Source: Chimonanthus salicifolius (taxonomy: Eukaryota > Streptophyta > Magnoliopsida > Laurales > Calycanthaceae). From it: DNA of 64,000 bases. The notes beneath the pieces were generated by a model, which saw nothing but the letters and a program-made list of their open reading frames with translations, did no database searches and had not been told where the DNA came from. The stretch is taken from positions 93,927,064 to 93,991,063 of the forward strand of contig CM023532.1 of the NCBI GenBank assembly GCA_013350335.1. Reading direction: 5' to 3'. Positions 44,697 through 55,278 of the stretch are shown here, one piece after another. How positions within the stretch are numbered: the stretch's first letter is position 1; each line of letters opens with the position of its first letter. Made by a program: the position numbers and the translations under genes.

Positions 44697-46175
44697 ATAT
44701 AACCCTCTTTTTAAAATTTTCGTCCCGAAAATTGAGTGAAGTAGGATTCTCAAATTAAATTACACAAATAATTCGGCGTGAGCTGTTCGCATCTCCGATT
44801 CAAGTTCCCACTTGGCCTTTTCATCACCATGTCGGTCCCATACCACTTTGACAAATTGAATCTCTCAGTTCCTAACACTTTTGTTCTGTCTCATGTTATA
44901 TCCTTTTTTTCTCCTGAACCATTTGTGATCTTACGTAGATCAATCTACTCTGTTTCACTTTACATGTTCTCATGATATTTTCCATACATACCTGTTCAAT
45001 ATGTTCTTTCATCTACTCTCCGTATGAGGTAATCTGTCAACACGAGCCTATGCTCAAAGCTTTTTCTGATTCCATTATAACTAGGTTTCTAGTTACACTC
45101 TCCTGGAATTCCATTGGCTAACTATTGAGCCAGGTGATCACTCTAAATCGGCAGTCGTCCATAGTTTCCCATTCAAGTTTCACCAGACACTTATCTTTTC
45201 CGTTGAGTACATCTCCAAATTTAAACACATCTTTCTTTGCACATAAATCTCTATGTGACTAACAACTTTTGTTCCAACTTCCACGATACAAATTCCCGGC
45301 ATCAATCCAAACAACCATGGGAATAATCACCCATGGTTAAATACATCCATCCCTGGTGTTTCGCTTTCAGTAAATATCATCTATCCATGTTTTATAATCA
45401 TCCATGAATATAACCCACTTATGGGTATAATCCATTCATGGAAACCATCCATCCTTGGTATCACTCTGTCCATGAGTATCATTTATGTATGATTAATAAC
45501 TATCCATGAAATAACCCACCTATGGGTATAATCCATTCATGGAAACCATTCATCCTTGGTATCACTCTGTCCATGAGTATCATATATCCATGATTAATAT
45601 CAGTAAGAACAACATTCGAATGAATCACTATAAGACTGTGGTAACCATATCAAATCACAAATATATCCCGACCCCTTGCAAGACTTAGGGCTCATGACTT
45701 ACCAAGCAGAAGACCCACGTCCAACGTGATCCGGTCTACCTCGCCCTGCATCCCTTCACCTCATAGGTGATTCAGTCAAGCTCTAAGGCGGTCGCTCCGC
45801 GTCTGAAGAAACTAGTACCACCCCCACCGGGTAAAATAGTACCTAGCTCTGCGCATTCCAACGCATCTAGTGTGCCAAGCAGCCGTGAGAGTGCCCTCCA
45901 GCGCGTAGCATGCAAGGGACCCACTCCTCAACGGTAGCCCTACGGGACCAAGTCTCCATATTTCGTATCAAGGTTCCCACAGCCTCATAGCTACTCAAAG
46001 CCATACTCATGAAGTTTATATTCTTATCTCATCAATACCATGTGAGGGACGCACCCATACCACATCTCAATCATCAACATCACGTGAGGGACACACCCAT
46101 ACCACGTCTCAATGTAATCAAGTGACCTCGTCACCTATATCTTAGTGCCAAAAATCCTCTTAGAATCATAGCATC
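44697..46175 (-). mobile_element. I4: chromodomain remnant and non-coding spacer of the non-autonomous form
   Basis: This is the same organisation as 25492-26975: polypurine tract, about 190 bp of chromodomain end, then the spacer with its two 108-bp units (about 45400-45590). Only scattered base changes separate the two copies. No gag, protease, RT, RNase H or integrase remains. Any movement would depend on proteins from a gag-pol copy such as I3. Confidence 0.75.
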
Positions 46176-46306
46176 GCATACTTTATATAAATTTATACTT
46201 CATCCTTGTACAAAGGTGGGTAGGGTGAAACAAAACCCTATAGAGGACAAAATACACCCTTACCAAATAATCCTCTTTTTAATACCCCTTCATATTACTT
46301 CCTAGC

Positions 46307-46843
46307 CTAGTCTTCCGTAGAAGACTCCGCATCAAAAGTGAACTTGAAACGGTTATCAGGACACGTCATCACCGTGTGCCCCAATACTTCACATGTCGTG
46401 CAGGGTATTAATCCAGGTCCTCCGATATATGGACAATTAGTCCTCCCCTCACCATGTCCATGTAGTCCACGGGACGGGCAGACAATGCCTAGCGGGTGAG
46501 AACAATACTGACAGTTGTGCCCATCTTGATTACACAACTCACACGCGTCTTAGGGATCTATCTCCCCAAGCGATTCCAATATAATAGGAACATCTACCAT
46601 AGGATCGTCCAGAAAAGGTGCTAGAGCCTCTTCTTCTTCCTCAGGAGGTTCCACCATCCTAGGAATGTCATCCATCAAATCCTATGGAACAGGTGCTAAG
46701 TCCATATCATCTTCCTCAGGAGGTCCCTCCTGAAGGTCCACATTAACTTCCATGTTGATACTGTTGGAAGTTGATACCAAATCTACCGGACAACTAGGTG
46801 TCCCTTTATCCCATAACTCAGTGTATTCCTCATTGCTTGACAT
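46307..46843 (-). pseudogene. ORF0 copy 3: full length, two nonsense changes
   Basis: This copy is the only one with both ends. On the minus strand it starts at ATG 46843-46841 (MSSNEEYTELWDKG) and ends ESSTED at 46307, 178 codons plus stop in one uninterrupted frame except for a TAG at 46684-46682 and a TAA near 46550. Other copies read Glu and Tyr at these places. The N-terminal half is acidic (EGPPEEDDMDLAPVP). Knuckle 1 is CELCNQDGHNCQYC, knuckle 2 has Arg for Cys, and knuckle 3 is intact. It sits between the leader and the spacer, so it is the only coding sequence of the non-autonomous form. Confidence 0.65.
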
Positions 46844-47275
46844 ATCTGTGTCACAACATTTAAAACACAAGAGTATTCAACAATAATTCTAAATAAACCA
46901 CTCTTGGTTTTCAGGGAATTTGATCATGCATAATATCATGTACTTTGTTTGGGAAGATTGCCAAATCAACACTCTTTGTTTTCTTTTGTTTTTGGGGAAA
47001 TCTCTAAATTCCTGTTGTTTGTTTTTCAGTGTGGGAGATTTCAGGGGAGTACATCCTACTTTGCTATGTTTGATATGTCCAGTTATGATGATTGTACTTT
47101 ACTTTGCTATCTTTCATTGTCGTTCTCAGATCGATTGTTCAGTCTGAGTCACTCGAAGTAAATTAATCCGTCCCCCAATTAAAGGACTCCGAAGAGTCGG
47201 TCAGTTGGGATTCTTGTCCGTCAGTGAGACATGAAACCGTCTTAATCTTACTTCGATGACTCAACTTTCCGTTTC
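46844..47275 (-). other. Leader of I4 between primer site and ORF0
   Basis: About 430 bp without a convincing frame. On the minus strand it contains the GACCGACTCTTCGGAG stem-like block also found in the leader of element B, then AT-rich sequence with several CAAACAAA runs. It nearly matches 33065-33497 of I2. It is likely 5' untranslated leader and packaging region. Confidence 0.55.
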
Positions 47276-47287
47276 GCTCTGATACCA
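47276..47287 (-). other. Primer binding site of I4
   Basis: The minus-strand TGGTATCAGAGC lies two bases from the LTR end at 47290. It marks L5 as the 5' LTR of the chain and supports a minus-strand reading for all of complex C. Confidence 0.9.
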
Positions 47288-47754
47288 ACTGTAACGCCCC
47301 GCCCTCTCCGAGAATTTCAGAGTCTAATTTTTTTTTTAAAGTAATAATAAAACATCGAAAGAGAGCAGGCGGCGTCACGACGCGAGTTAAGTTCAGACTA
47401 CCCGAGTCTGAACCTTAACTGGCCACCCATGCGTACATGGACTAGACCATGATAATGAATCACACATGGAACTAACATCAACATGCGGAATAACCTAGAT
47501 TAATTACGGAATAGAAAGACTAGATAGCAAGTAATAGTCTTAAACATTAATTAACATATATCAACCATCCAAAGTTATTAACCTAATCAAACCATAGCAA
47601 GTAGTGACTTATTACATGTCCAACAAAATATAGTTCGAATGACAGTAATAGAAATAAGTCCAGTCCATCATTCAAGCGCTTAGGCTTGGCTCCTCTCCCG
47701 GCCAACGACCTTTCCTTTTCCTTTACTTGTACCTGCATTCTCCTCTGAAGATAG

Positions 47755-49345
47755 AATTAGGGAGTTAGATCAACGCGCCCAGTAGATTCCCGAATCAGTG
47801 CTACCACATCATTAGCATATAAAACATGCATATATATCATAGTACATGATTAGTAAAAACAGGTAAAACACTATGAAATATGCACATGCAATGAGCCTCC
47901 CCCATCATGTACATTCATAGCCATCACTTGACGTGCCTTGCACTGACAAGGTAAATTACAACACACTTTCATCACTTCATCACTGACTGATTCATATCAC
48001 GTATGAGTCCTCCTGGCGGGACTCTCATCGTTTAAGGAGACCATTGTGACTATGATCATCATGTTACTCATACATTTGGCTGAACCCAATGGTTCTTTTA
48101 TCCATTACCATATGGTTCTCCATTAGGTACTTTAAACCTTTTAAATCAACATGGAACCATTACCAATTACTACTCATAAGCTTAGCCTATTTAACCCATG
48201 CAATGGTCCATGGGGTTCGGCCCTATACATGGCCAAAACCCAATGGTTCCCTTGGCTCAATAATCTTCATGATTACGCATGATTTTAACATGCTATTTCA
48301 ACCATGATTAATACATGGTTCAGCCATCCAAAGGCTGACCCAAATCAGTAACCATAACCCTAAGTAAACCACATAAAAACCATAAAGCAACCCATGGGGT
48401 TCGCCCATTCACATGGCCGAACCTCATGGTTCTTTGGATTCATTTCTTCTAATAATCTTTCATAATTTATCATGCATCTTAACCATAAAAATTAATAAGA
48501 TTCAGCCATATTTTGGCCGATCCTTATCACATAAAACTCTCCCATTGGTATGGTTTTTTCTCTCCAAAAACCATACCAACTTATCAAACACTTTTAGTGG
48601 GTTCGGCCATCCTATGTGGCCGAACCCTATGCCCATGTTTTCCATCTTTCAAACCATTGTTTTAGACCATGTTAACTTCAGTCTTTTTTTCATTCAGATC
48701 CAGGTTTATAATCCTTTCTATAACATATATTTGATTCTTAAATAAAACCCAAAAATCATTCCATAAACCTCCATGGTTTCCATGTTTCAAAACATGAAAA
48801 ACCACCCATCTTTTACATGGGGTTCGGCCCTCCATGGTGGCCAAACCCAATGGTTATTTTTACCATTTTAAATCTCCAATAATAATGTATTAAACATCAT
48901 ATTATTATCAGGTTTTACCTTTCAAAAACCATCCAAAAACCAGCACAATTTCATGGGGTTCGGCCATGTAAGGTGGCCGAACCCAAGGATCTGTTTTATC
49001 AATTTGTATCACCTTTGCCCAAGGTTTAGACCCTTGATGCATTTGGCTATTCCAAGGCCGAATTATGCCATCCAAATCCAAGATTTAAAATCCTTTATTT
49101 TGCATCTTAAACACATACAATTGTTCATCATTTTTGCATGGTTTTTAGTCTCCAAAAACCATCAAAATACCCAAACAAATCTCATGGGGTTCGGCCATCC
49201 AAAGTGGCCGAACCCAATGATATTTGTTTACCACTTAAGACCACCTTTAACCAAGGCTTAGGTCCTTGACAAAATCGACCATTCCATGGCCAATTCATGT
49301 TCCACTTAATCTAACTTATTAAATAACATTGTAAGGAATTCTTAC
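47755..49345 (-). other. Candidate intron inside LTR L5
   Basis: On the minus strand the donor is AAATTG/GTAAGAAT at 49345. The acceptor is TTCTATCTTCAG at 47755. Length is 1,591 nt, shortened by the deletion at 48068. Between them lie hairpins at 48200-49215. Confidence 0.48.
48088..49215 (-). repeat. Hairpin array of LTR L5
   Basis: About six full hairpins (near 48210, 48393, 48600, 48820, 48956 and 49187) and degraded ones near 48075 and 48500 match L1 unit by unit. One arm reads GGTTCGCCCA and one reads GGCCAAACC, both single changes. Confidence 0.75.
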
Positions 49346-50431
49346 CAATTTCCTTTGCCTCTTGCTCCTTGCCTTCTTCCCTCTTGTTCCTTCCTTTCTT
49401 TTACTGTTTTGTGCTTGATCTAATGGTGAAAAACACCAAGGTAAAACTTGGCCAAGAGAGTGTGTTTTGAGAGAGGGAAAGGAGATGAAATTCTAAGGCT
49501 TTGCAATGATAAAATCGGCCAAGTGATGGTGTTGGTTGCTTTTGTTAAACAACCCCATAACACCCATTTAATCCTCATCAAATCTTACTCAAACCAAGGA
49601 GTCACTTGCAGCCAAGCAAAGCACCCCTTGGCACTCCCAACACACCCATTGGCAGCCCCATGAAATCTTATCTCATTCCCATGCATTTCATTTAACATTC
49701 ATCATGGAAATCACCCTAAACAAGTCCCCAACGTGTGGGACTTGTTTTGGTGGTTAAAGCTGAGCCAACCACTTCATATTCCCCCTCAACTCACTAATTT
49801 ACAGCCCCTTTAATTTCCATTTTGACTCACTTGGACTCAAGATCATTTAGATTTCCATTTCAACTCACTCAACTCACATACTTAATGCATTTCATTTAAT
49901 GCACATGCGTTGACTCACCACTTGATTTAATTCCAACTCACTTCAGTCTCACTCAAACTGATTCAACTCATATTTTAGCTCCCTAGAGGGTCCACACGGT
50001 CAACCATAGTCAACTCGACCCGTTGGGTCCACTTTTAGCTCCTTGACCCGTTTTTGACTCCATGACCCAATTATGGTATTTTGGTCATTTGCAATTGATT
50101 TTTACACATGGGTCAGGCCTGCCCATTTTTCCTCCACTTGATTTCCAATCAAATCAGCCTAACCCCTTTTAATTTAAATTCACAAAACGGTCAAATAATC
50201 CAGTAAGACCCGATGGGTCCCATTTGGGCCTTTTGACCCATTTAGCCATTTTTGACCCAATTGATGTAAATTACCCAACCAATCAAACTTAACATTCATA
50301 ATGTGCTCACATGATTTTAATTTGAGCAATGGGCCCCACTATTTCCTTATTTAACATCTCAAAATAATTAATTTAACAACTCAGGGGCATTTTCGTAATT
50401 TTCCACTTCATTGAGAAATTGGGGTGTTACA

Positions 50432-50608
50432 TATTTCCCAGAAACAAGAAACATCAGGATTTCCCCAAATTGAGAAACAATACTTGATAGATAGGAAAGT
50501 TCCCCAAAACTAGAAATACAAGATGTTGATTTGGCAATTCCCCAAACTATGTAAACACAAAACTTTATGAGAAAGTTAAGTCAAACGATGTTTCAATGAC
50601 TTAGGAAA
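50432..50608 (+). other. Rest of the leader of element B
   Basis: It starts with the right TATTT duplication and continues the leader left off at 21688. It contains repeated TTCCCCAAA-type phrases and leads to the gag start. No other gene is seen. Confidence 0.6.
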
Positions 50609-51720
50609 ATGCCTCCGAGAAGAAGAAGAACTCGACAACACGTATATGTGGAGGAAGAGGTGTAGCAACCACCCCACAAAGAGGAGCAGAACAGCGTGAA
50701 TATTCCTGTGGTACCTCCTGAGCTACAAAATCTAGTACTGGCAGTGGTCACTTCCATTCTACAGCAACATATGAACGGCAATGGAAATGCGACCACCAAT
50801 TGGGCACAGGATCGAAGTATGGTCAGAGACTTCTAACAGCAGCGTCCCCCTCACTTCAAGGGGAAAGAGGGACCTGCAGGAGCAGAGAATTGGCTAAGAA
50901 ATATCACCAAGATCTTGATATTACTAAAGATCACCGGTAATGAAGATAGAGTACTACTGGCTATTTTACAATTGATCGATGATGCCGGCAAGTGGTGGAA
51001 AGTAATTGAACGACAACGAGCACAGATTCCAGCGGGGGAAATGACTGAGATGACATGGGACCAGTGCTCTGGAATGTTCCTGGATCACTATTTTCCGAAA
51101 GAGGAGAAGGAGCACCAGATACAAGCGTTAATATCTTTGGTTTAGGGCACCATGACTGTGGCGGAGTATCATCAGGAGTTTCTCCATCTATCATGTTATG
51201 ATTTATACATGGTGGACACAGAATACAGGAAGGCTCGTAAGTTTGAGCGAGGCCTTCGACCAAGCATCAGGATCAAAGTGACTATTTTCAAGTCACCTAC
51301 ATTGGCGGAAGTGGTCAGTCGAGCTACCATAGCTGAGCAAGAGCTGACAGAGACAGTTCGGTTTATGGACAACCTCCGAGGCCAAAGCGGGGGAAGTGTT
51401 TTCCGCCCAAGCAAGAGATTCCGACCCAACTTTGGGAGACCCTCACCTTCTACTAGGTCAACTGGAGGTTTTCTTCCCAATCAGCCCTCCACATTAGAAT
51501 CTGTCTCTCAGGTTCCTCGAGGTCTTAACACTTGTTTTCAGTGTTGTCAGCAGGGCCATTTCAAGAGGGAGTGTCCGCAGAACAATAGACCTTCTCACTC
51601 TAGGGGTTCATTTCGTCCTCCAGCTCGACAAGCTCATTCACTAGCATCCAAAGCATATAACCAAACAGGACGGGCACCTATTCCGATGGGATTTGGACGA
51701 TTGTATACTTTGGTTCCTCC
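50609..51720 (+). pseudogene. gag: gag of element B
   Basis: The start is ATG 50609-50611 (MPPRRRRTRQH), a basic N-terminus typical of this family. The capsid core follows (NWLRNITKILILLKITG, KWWKVIERQRAQI, TVAEYHQEFLHLS). A complete CCHC knuckle, CFQCCQQGHFKREC, lies near 51535-51577. Stops lie at about 50671 and 51142 (both CAG to TAG) and near 50834. The frame from 51152 reads through the knuckle into protease without a break, so gag and protease are one polyprotein in this family. Confidence 0.85.
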
Positions 51721-51734
51721 TCTAGAGACGGTGG

Positions 51735-52130
51735 ATCACTCAGTGATTCAAGGTATGGCAGCAGTTGGTAGTTCCTATGTTTTTGTATTATTTGATTCGG
51801 GAGCATCCCACTCCTTTGTATCTACTACTTTCATATCTGTTACTGGCACTCTAGTGCAACAACTGTCCACTGCACTTACAATTGTATCCCCTATTAGAGA
51901 CACATCACTAGGACTAATATGCACAGCGGTAAACACTTAACTTGCTGGATTCATATTTGAGTTCAATTATCTGGTACTCGAGATGACATAGTACGACATT
52001 ATTTTTGGCATGGATTGGTTGGCTAACTTCCAGGCCAGCATTGACTGCCATCTCCGCGGGTTGATATTTTGGTCACCCGAGGGAAAACGATACGTGGTAC
52101 ATGACGACAAACAGAGCATCCCTATGACCA
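51735..52130 (+). pseudogene. Aspartic protease domain of element B
   Basis: DSGASHSF lies at about 51794-51817, followed by YDIIFGMDWLANF. A TAA near 51938 (Glu in I3 and A) and a TAG near 51990 interrupt it. It is fused in frame to the gag knuckle region upstream. Confidence 0.78.
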
Positions 52131-53190
52131 GGAGACTACATGAAGAATTGAACCACCTTGTATTGAACAACATCAAATTAGACAAGGCACTGGTGGTTGA
52201 ACTACCTGCTGTAGTGAAAGACTACGCAGATGTATTTCCAACAGAACTCCCTGGTTTGCCACCAAAGAGGGAGATTGATTTTGAGATTAAGCTATATTTT
52301 GGCACTGCTCCAGTGTCATTGCCTCATTACCGGATGGTCCCAACCAAGATGTCGGAGCTAAAGAAGTAAATTGATGAACTGCTCAGACTAGGATGCATCT
52401 GAACATCACATTGTCTTGGGGAGCACCGGTATCATTTGTGAAGAAGAAGGATGGTACACTTCGGATGTGTGTAGATTACAGGAAATTGAATCAGCTGACA
52501 GTCAGAAACAAGTACCCTCTACCCAGAATTGATGATCTATTTAATCAACTCAGGGGTTCCAGTCACTTCTCCAAGATTGATATGATGTCAAGCTATCATC
52601 AAATCTGCGTTAGGGATGAAGACATAGAGAAGACGACTTTCTGAACGCGGTATGGACTATATGAGCATGTGGTCATGCCATTTGGACTTACCAATGCACC
52701 AGCTGTGTTCATGGATCTGATGAACAGGATCTTCCGTCCTTCCTTGGAGAAGTTTGTGATTGTTTTCATTGACGACATCCTGATTTATTCTAAAAGTCGT
52801 GAGGAGCATGCTGAGCATCTAACGGTAGTCTAGGACATCCTGAAGAAGAATCAGTTTTATGCCAAAGCAAGTAAGTGCGAATTTTGGCTATCTGAAGTTA
52901 ACTTCTTAGGACGTGTCATATCAATTGAAGGAATAGCCGTGGACCCGACTAAAGTCCAGCAGTCAGAGACTTGAAAGCTCCAAGGAATGTAACCGAAATC
53001 CACAGCTTTCTGGGATTGGCTGGTTATTATGGGAAGTTAATTATGGACTTCTCCAAGATTGCATCTCCACTCACCCGACTCACACAGAAAGGAGTCAAAT
53101 TTGAATGGTCTAAGGTGTGCAACCGAAGGTTCGAAGACTTGAAGGAGAGGCTTACGACTGCTCCTATTTTGATTTTGCAGGAAATAGGCA
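52131..53190 (+). pseudogene. pol: Reverse transcriptase of element B
   Basis: The RT motifs are [22 protein letters not shown], [29 protein letters not shown] and MPFGLTNAP. The catalytic FIDD lies at 52765-52776, followed by EHAEHL and [19 protein letters not shown]. Stops lie near 52367, 52642 and 52830, and indels lie near 52395 and 52960. It keeps more of the fingers region than I3 does. Confidence 0.82.
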
Positions 53191-53560
53191 AGGGCTATGA
53201 AATATATTGTGATGCTTCAAGAGAAGGACTTGGGTGTTCTCTTACCCAAAGTCGACACGTAGTGGCTTATGGTTCAAGGCATTTGAAAATTCATGAACGC
53301 CACTATCCCACACATGATCTGGAATTAACTGTAGTGGTCTTCGCTCTCAAAAGCTGGAGACAATATCTTTATGGTGAGAAATTTGAAGTATTTTCAGATC
53401 ACAAAAGTTTGAAGTATTTGTTTGATCAGAAGGAACTCAATATGAGGTAGCACAGATGGATGGAATATCTGCAAGTTTAAGAGTTTGTGCTTCGATATCA
53501 TCCTGGCTAGGGGAATAAAGTGGCGGATGCCCTCAGTCGCATCTCACATGCAACAGTGGC
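53191..53560 (+). pseudogene. pol: RNase H of element B
   Basis: The blocks [28 protein letters not shown] and [17 protein letters not shown] identify a Ty3 RNase H, closing with [15 protein letters not shown] at about 53448 breaks it, and the Gly after DAS is changed to Arg. It runs directly into the integrase leader. Confidence 0.8.
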
Positions 53561-54797
53561 CAGTTTGATTATGAAAGAATGGGAAATGCTGAATACCATT
53601 CGAGAGTTCAATCTGTACATCAAGAATCATGGGAATATGTATAATCTGATTGTACGGTCCAACGTGGTTTCCAAGATTGAGCAGGAACAACGGACAGATC
53701 CGGAAGTGGAAGAGATATGGGCTAAAATGTCTACTGGTGAGGTTGTACCAGAATGGGAATTGCGACCTGGACAAGGTCTTTTATTTCGAGGTAGGACGTA
53801 TGTGCTTCAGAGCTGCAGAAGGGAGTTATTTTTCGAGGCACACCAAACAAAATCTCTATTCATCTGGGTAGCACCAAGATATATCATGATCTGAAGAGAC
53901 ACTATTGGTGGCATGGACTTAAAAGAGATGTGGCAGATTTTGTTTCTCACTGCCTGACTTGTCAGCAAGTCAAGATTGAACATCAAAAACCACTAGGACT
54001 ACTCAGACCCTTACCGTTGCCAGAGTGGAAATGGGAACATATTTCCATGGATTTTGTGATGGGGTTGCCAAGGTAATCAAAGGGAAACGATACAATATGG
54101 GTCGTAGTAGATCGATTGACCAAGTCTGCACACTTTCTCCCAATCAAAATGACAGATTCATCTGAGACTTTGGGACGACGATATATCAAGGATATCATCA
54201 GGCTACATGGTATCCCCAGGACTATTGTGTCCGACAGAGATGGCTGATTCATTGGCAGGGTGTGGCAGAGCATGTAGACGGCTACGGGGACGAATTTATT
54301 GATTAGCACAGCTTTCCATCCACAGACTGATGGACAGTCAGATAAACTAATACAGACATTGGAGGACATGCTGAGAGCATGTATGTTAAACTTCAAGGGT
54401 GGTTGGGAAGATCACCTACCACTGGTTGAGTTCTCATATAACAACAGTTACCAGGTAAGCCTCCAGATGGCTCCATTCTAGGCGTTGTATGGTAGACCAT
54501 GTAGATCACCAGTGTGTTGGACAGAGGCCCGGTGAACCTACACTTATTGGACCTGATCTAGTTGAAAAACCACAGAACAGATCAAGGTGATACGACAACA
54601 TCTGCTCACTACTCAGAGTCGTCAGAAGAGTTATGCGGACAAGAGAAGGAGATTCCTTGAATTTGAAGTGGGAGACTTCGTATTTTTAAAGGTCTCACCA
54701 TGAAAGGGACATATGAGATTTGGAAAGAAAGGGAAGTTGTCACCTAGATTTGTGGGACCCTTTCCAATCCATGAGAGGGTGGGGGAAGTGGCGTATT
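53561..54797 (+). pseudogene. pol: Integrase of element B, cut by solo LTR S4
   Basis: The leader is RSNVVSKIEQEQRTDPEVEE. The zinc-finger region is [27 protein letters not shown]. The core has MDFVMGLP, VSDRDG and HPQTDGQSD (the Glu region is altered). Several stops lie in the core. The C-terminal domain reaches GPFPIHERVGEVAY at 54797, where S4 is inserted. The remaining tail resumes at 58434. Confidence 0.8.
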
Positions 54798-55278
54798 TGT
54801 AACACCCGCCCCTTTTTACCGAAAAATCAGAGTCTATTTTTTTTTTTTTTTTTAAATAAGAAGTGACAAAAGGCGCGAACATCACGATGCAAGTTAAGTC
54901 CGAGCTTCTAAAGCCCGGCCCTTAACTGGCCAACCCTACGGGTGCGTGGAACGGAGTCCACGGAGAATGGTCCACCCGTAGAAGTAAGCTCGAGGAATAA
55001 TACCTTAAATGCGGAATGACAATAGATACCATCCTACCAATTTTTCTAGATAGCAGGGAAGATTACATTCATTTAACTAACAATACATCTCAACATCACC
55101 GTATCCAAAATAAAACCAGAATATAGCAAGTAAGCTAATTTATACAGTCCGACAAGTTAACTATTCAAATATACATTTTCAAAATAAAGATTAAAACAAA
55201 GTAAATAATCCGTCTCCCCAAGCACCTAAGCTTGGCTCCCGTCTCGTCCTTCTACTCCGACATTTCCTGCGTCATCAG

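Larger units (their letters stand above)
21689..50431 (-). mobile_element. Complex C: chain of five LTRs and four internal regions
   Basis: A minus-strand block of 28.7 kb is flanked by a perfect TATTT duplication (21684-21688 and 50432-50436), within the leader of element B. From right to left on the minus strand the order is L5, I4, L4, I3, L3, I2, L2, I1, L1. I4 and I1 are non-autonomous internals, I3 carries gag-pol, and I2 is a deleted gag-pol. One outer duplication for the whole chain implies that it either inserted as a chain or grew after insertion by recombination between LTRs. Confidence 0.85.
47290..50431 (-). mobile_element. LTR L5 of complex C (outermost 5' LTR)
   Basis: On the minus strand it runs from TGTAACACCCC at 50431 to GGGGCGTTACA at 47290, 3,142 bp. 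From 48069 rightward it is nearly identical to L1. From 47290 to 48068 it follows L3 instead. The switch at CATGTTACTC/ATACATTTGG coincides with a deletion, so L5 is a recombinant LTR. Its outer end abuts the TATTT duplication. Confidence 0.88.
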
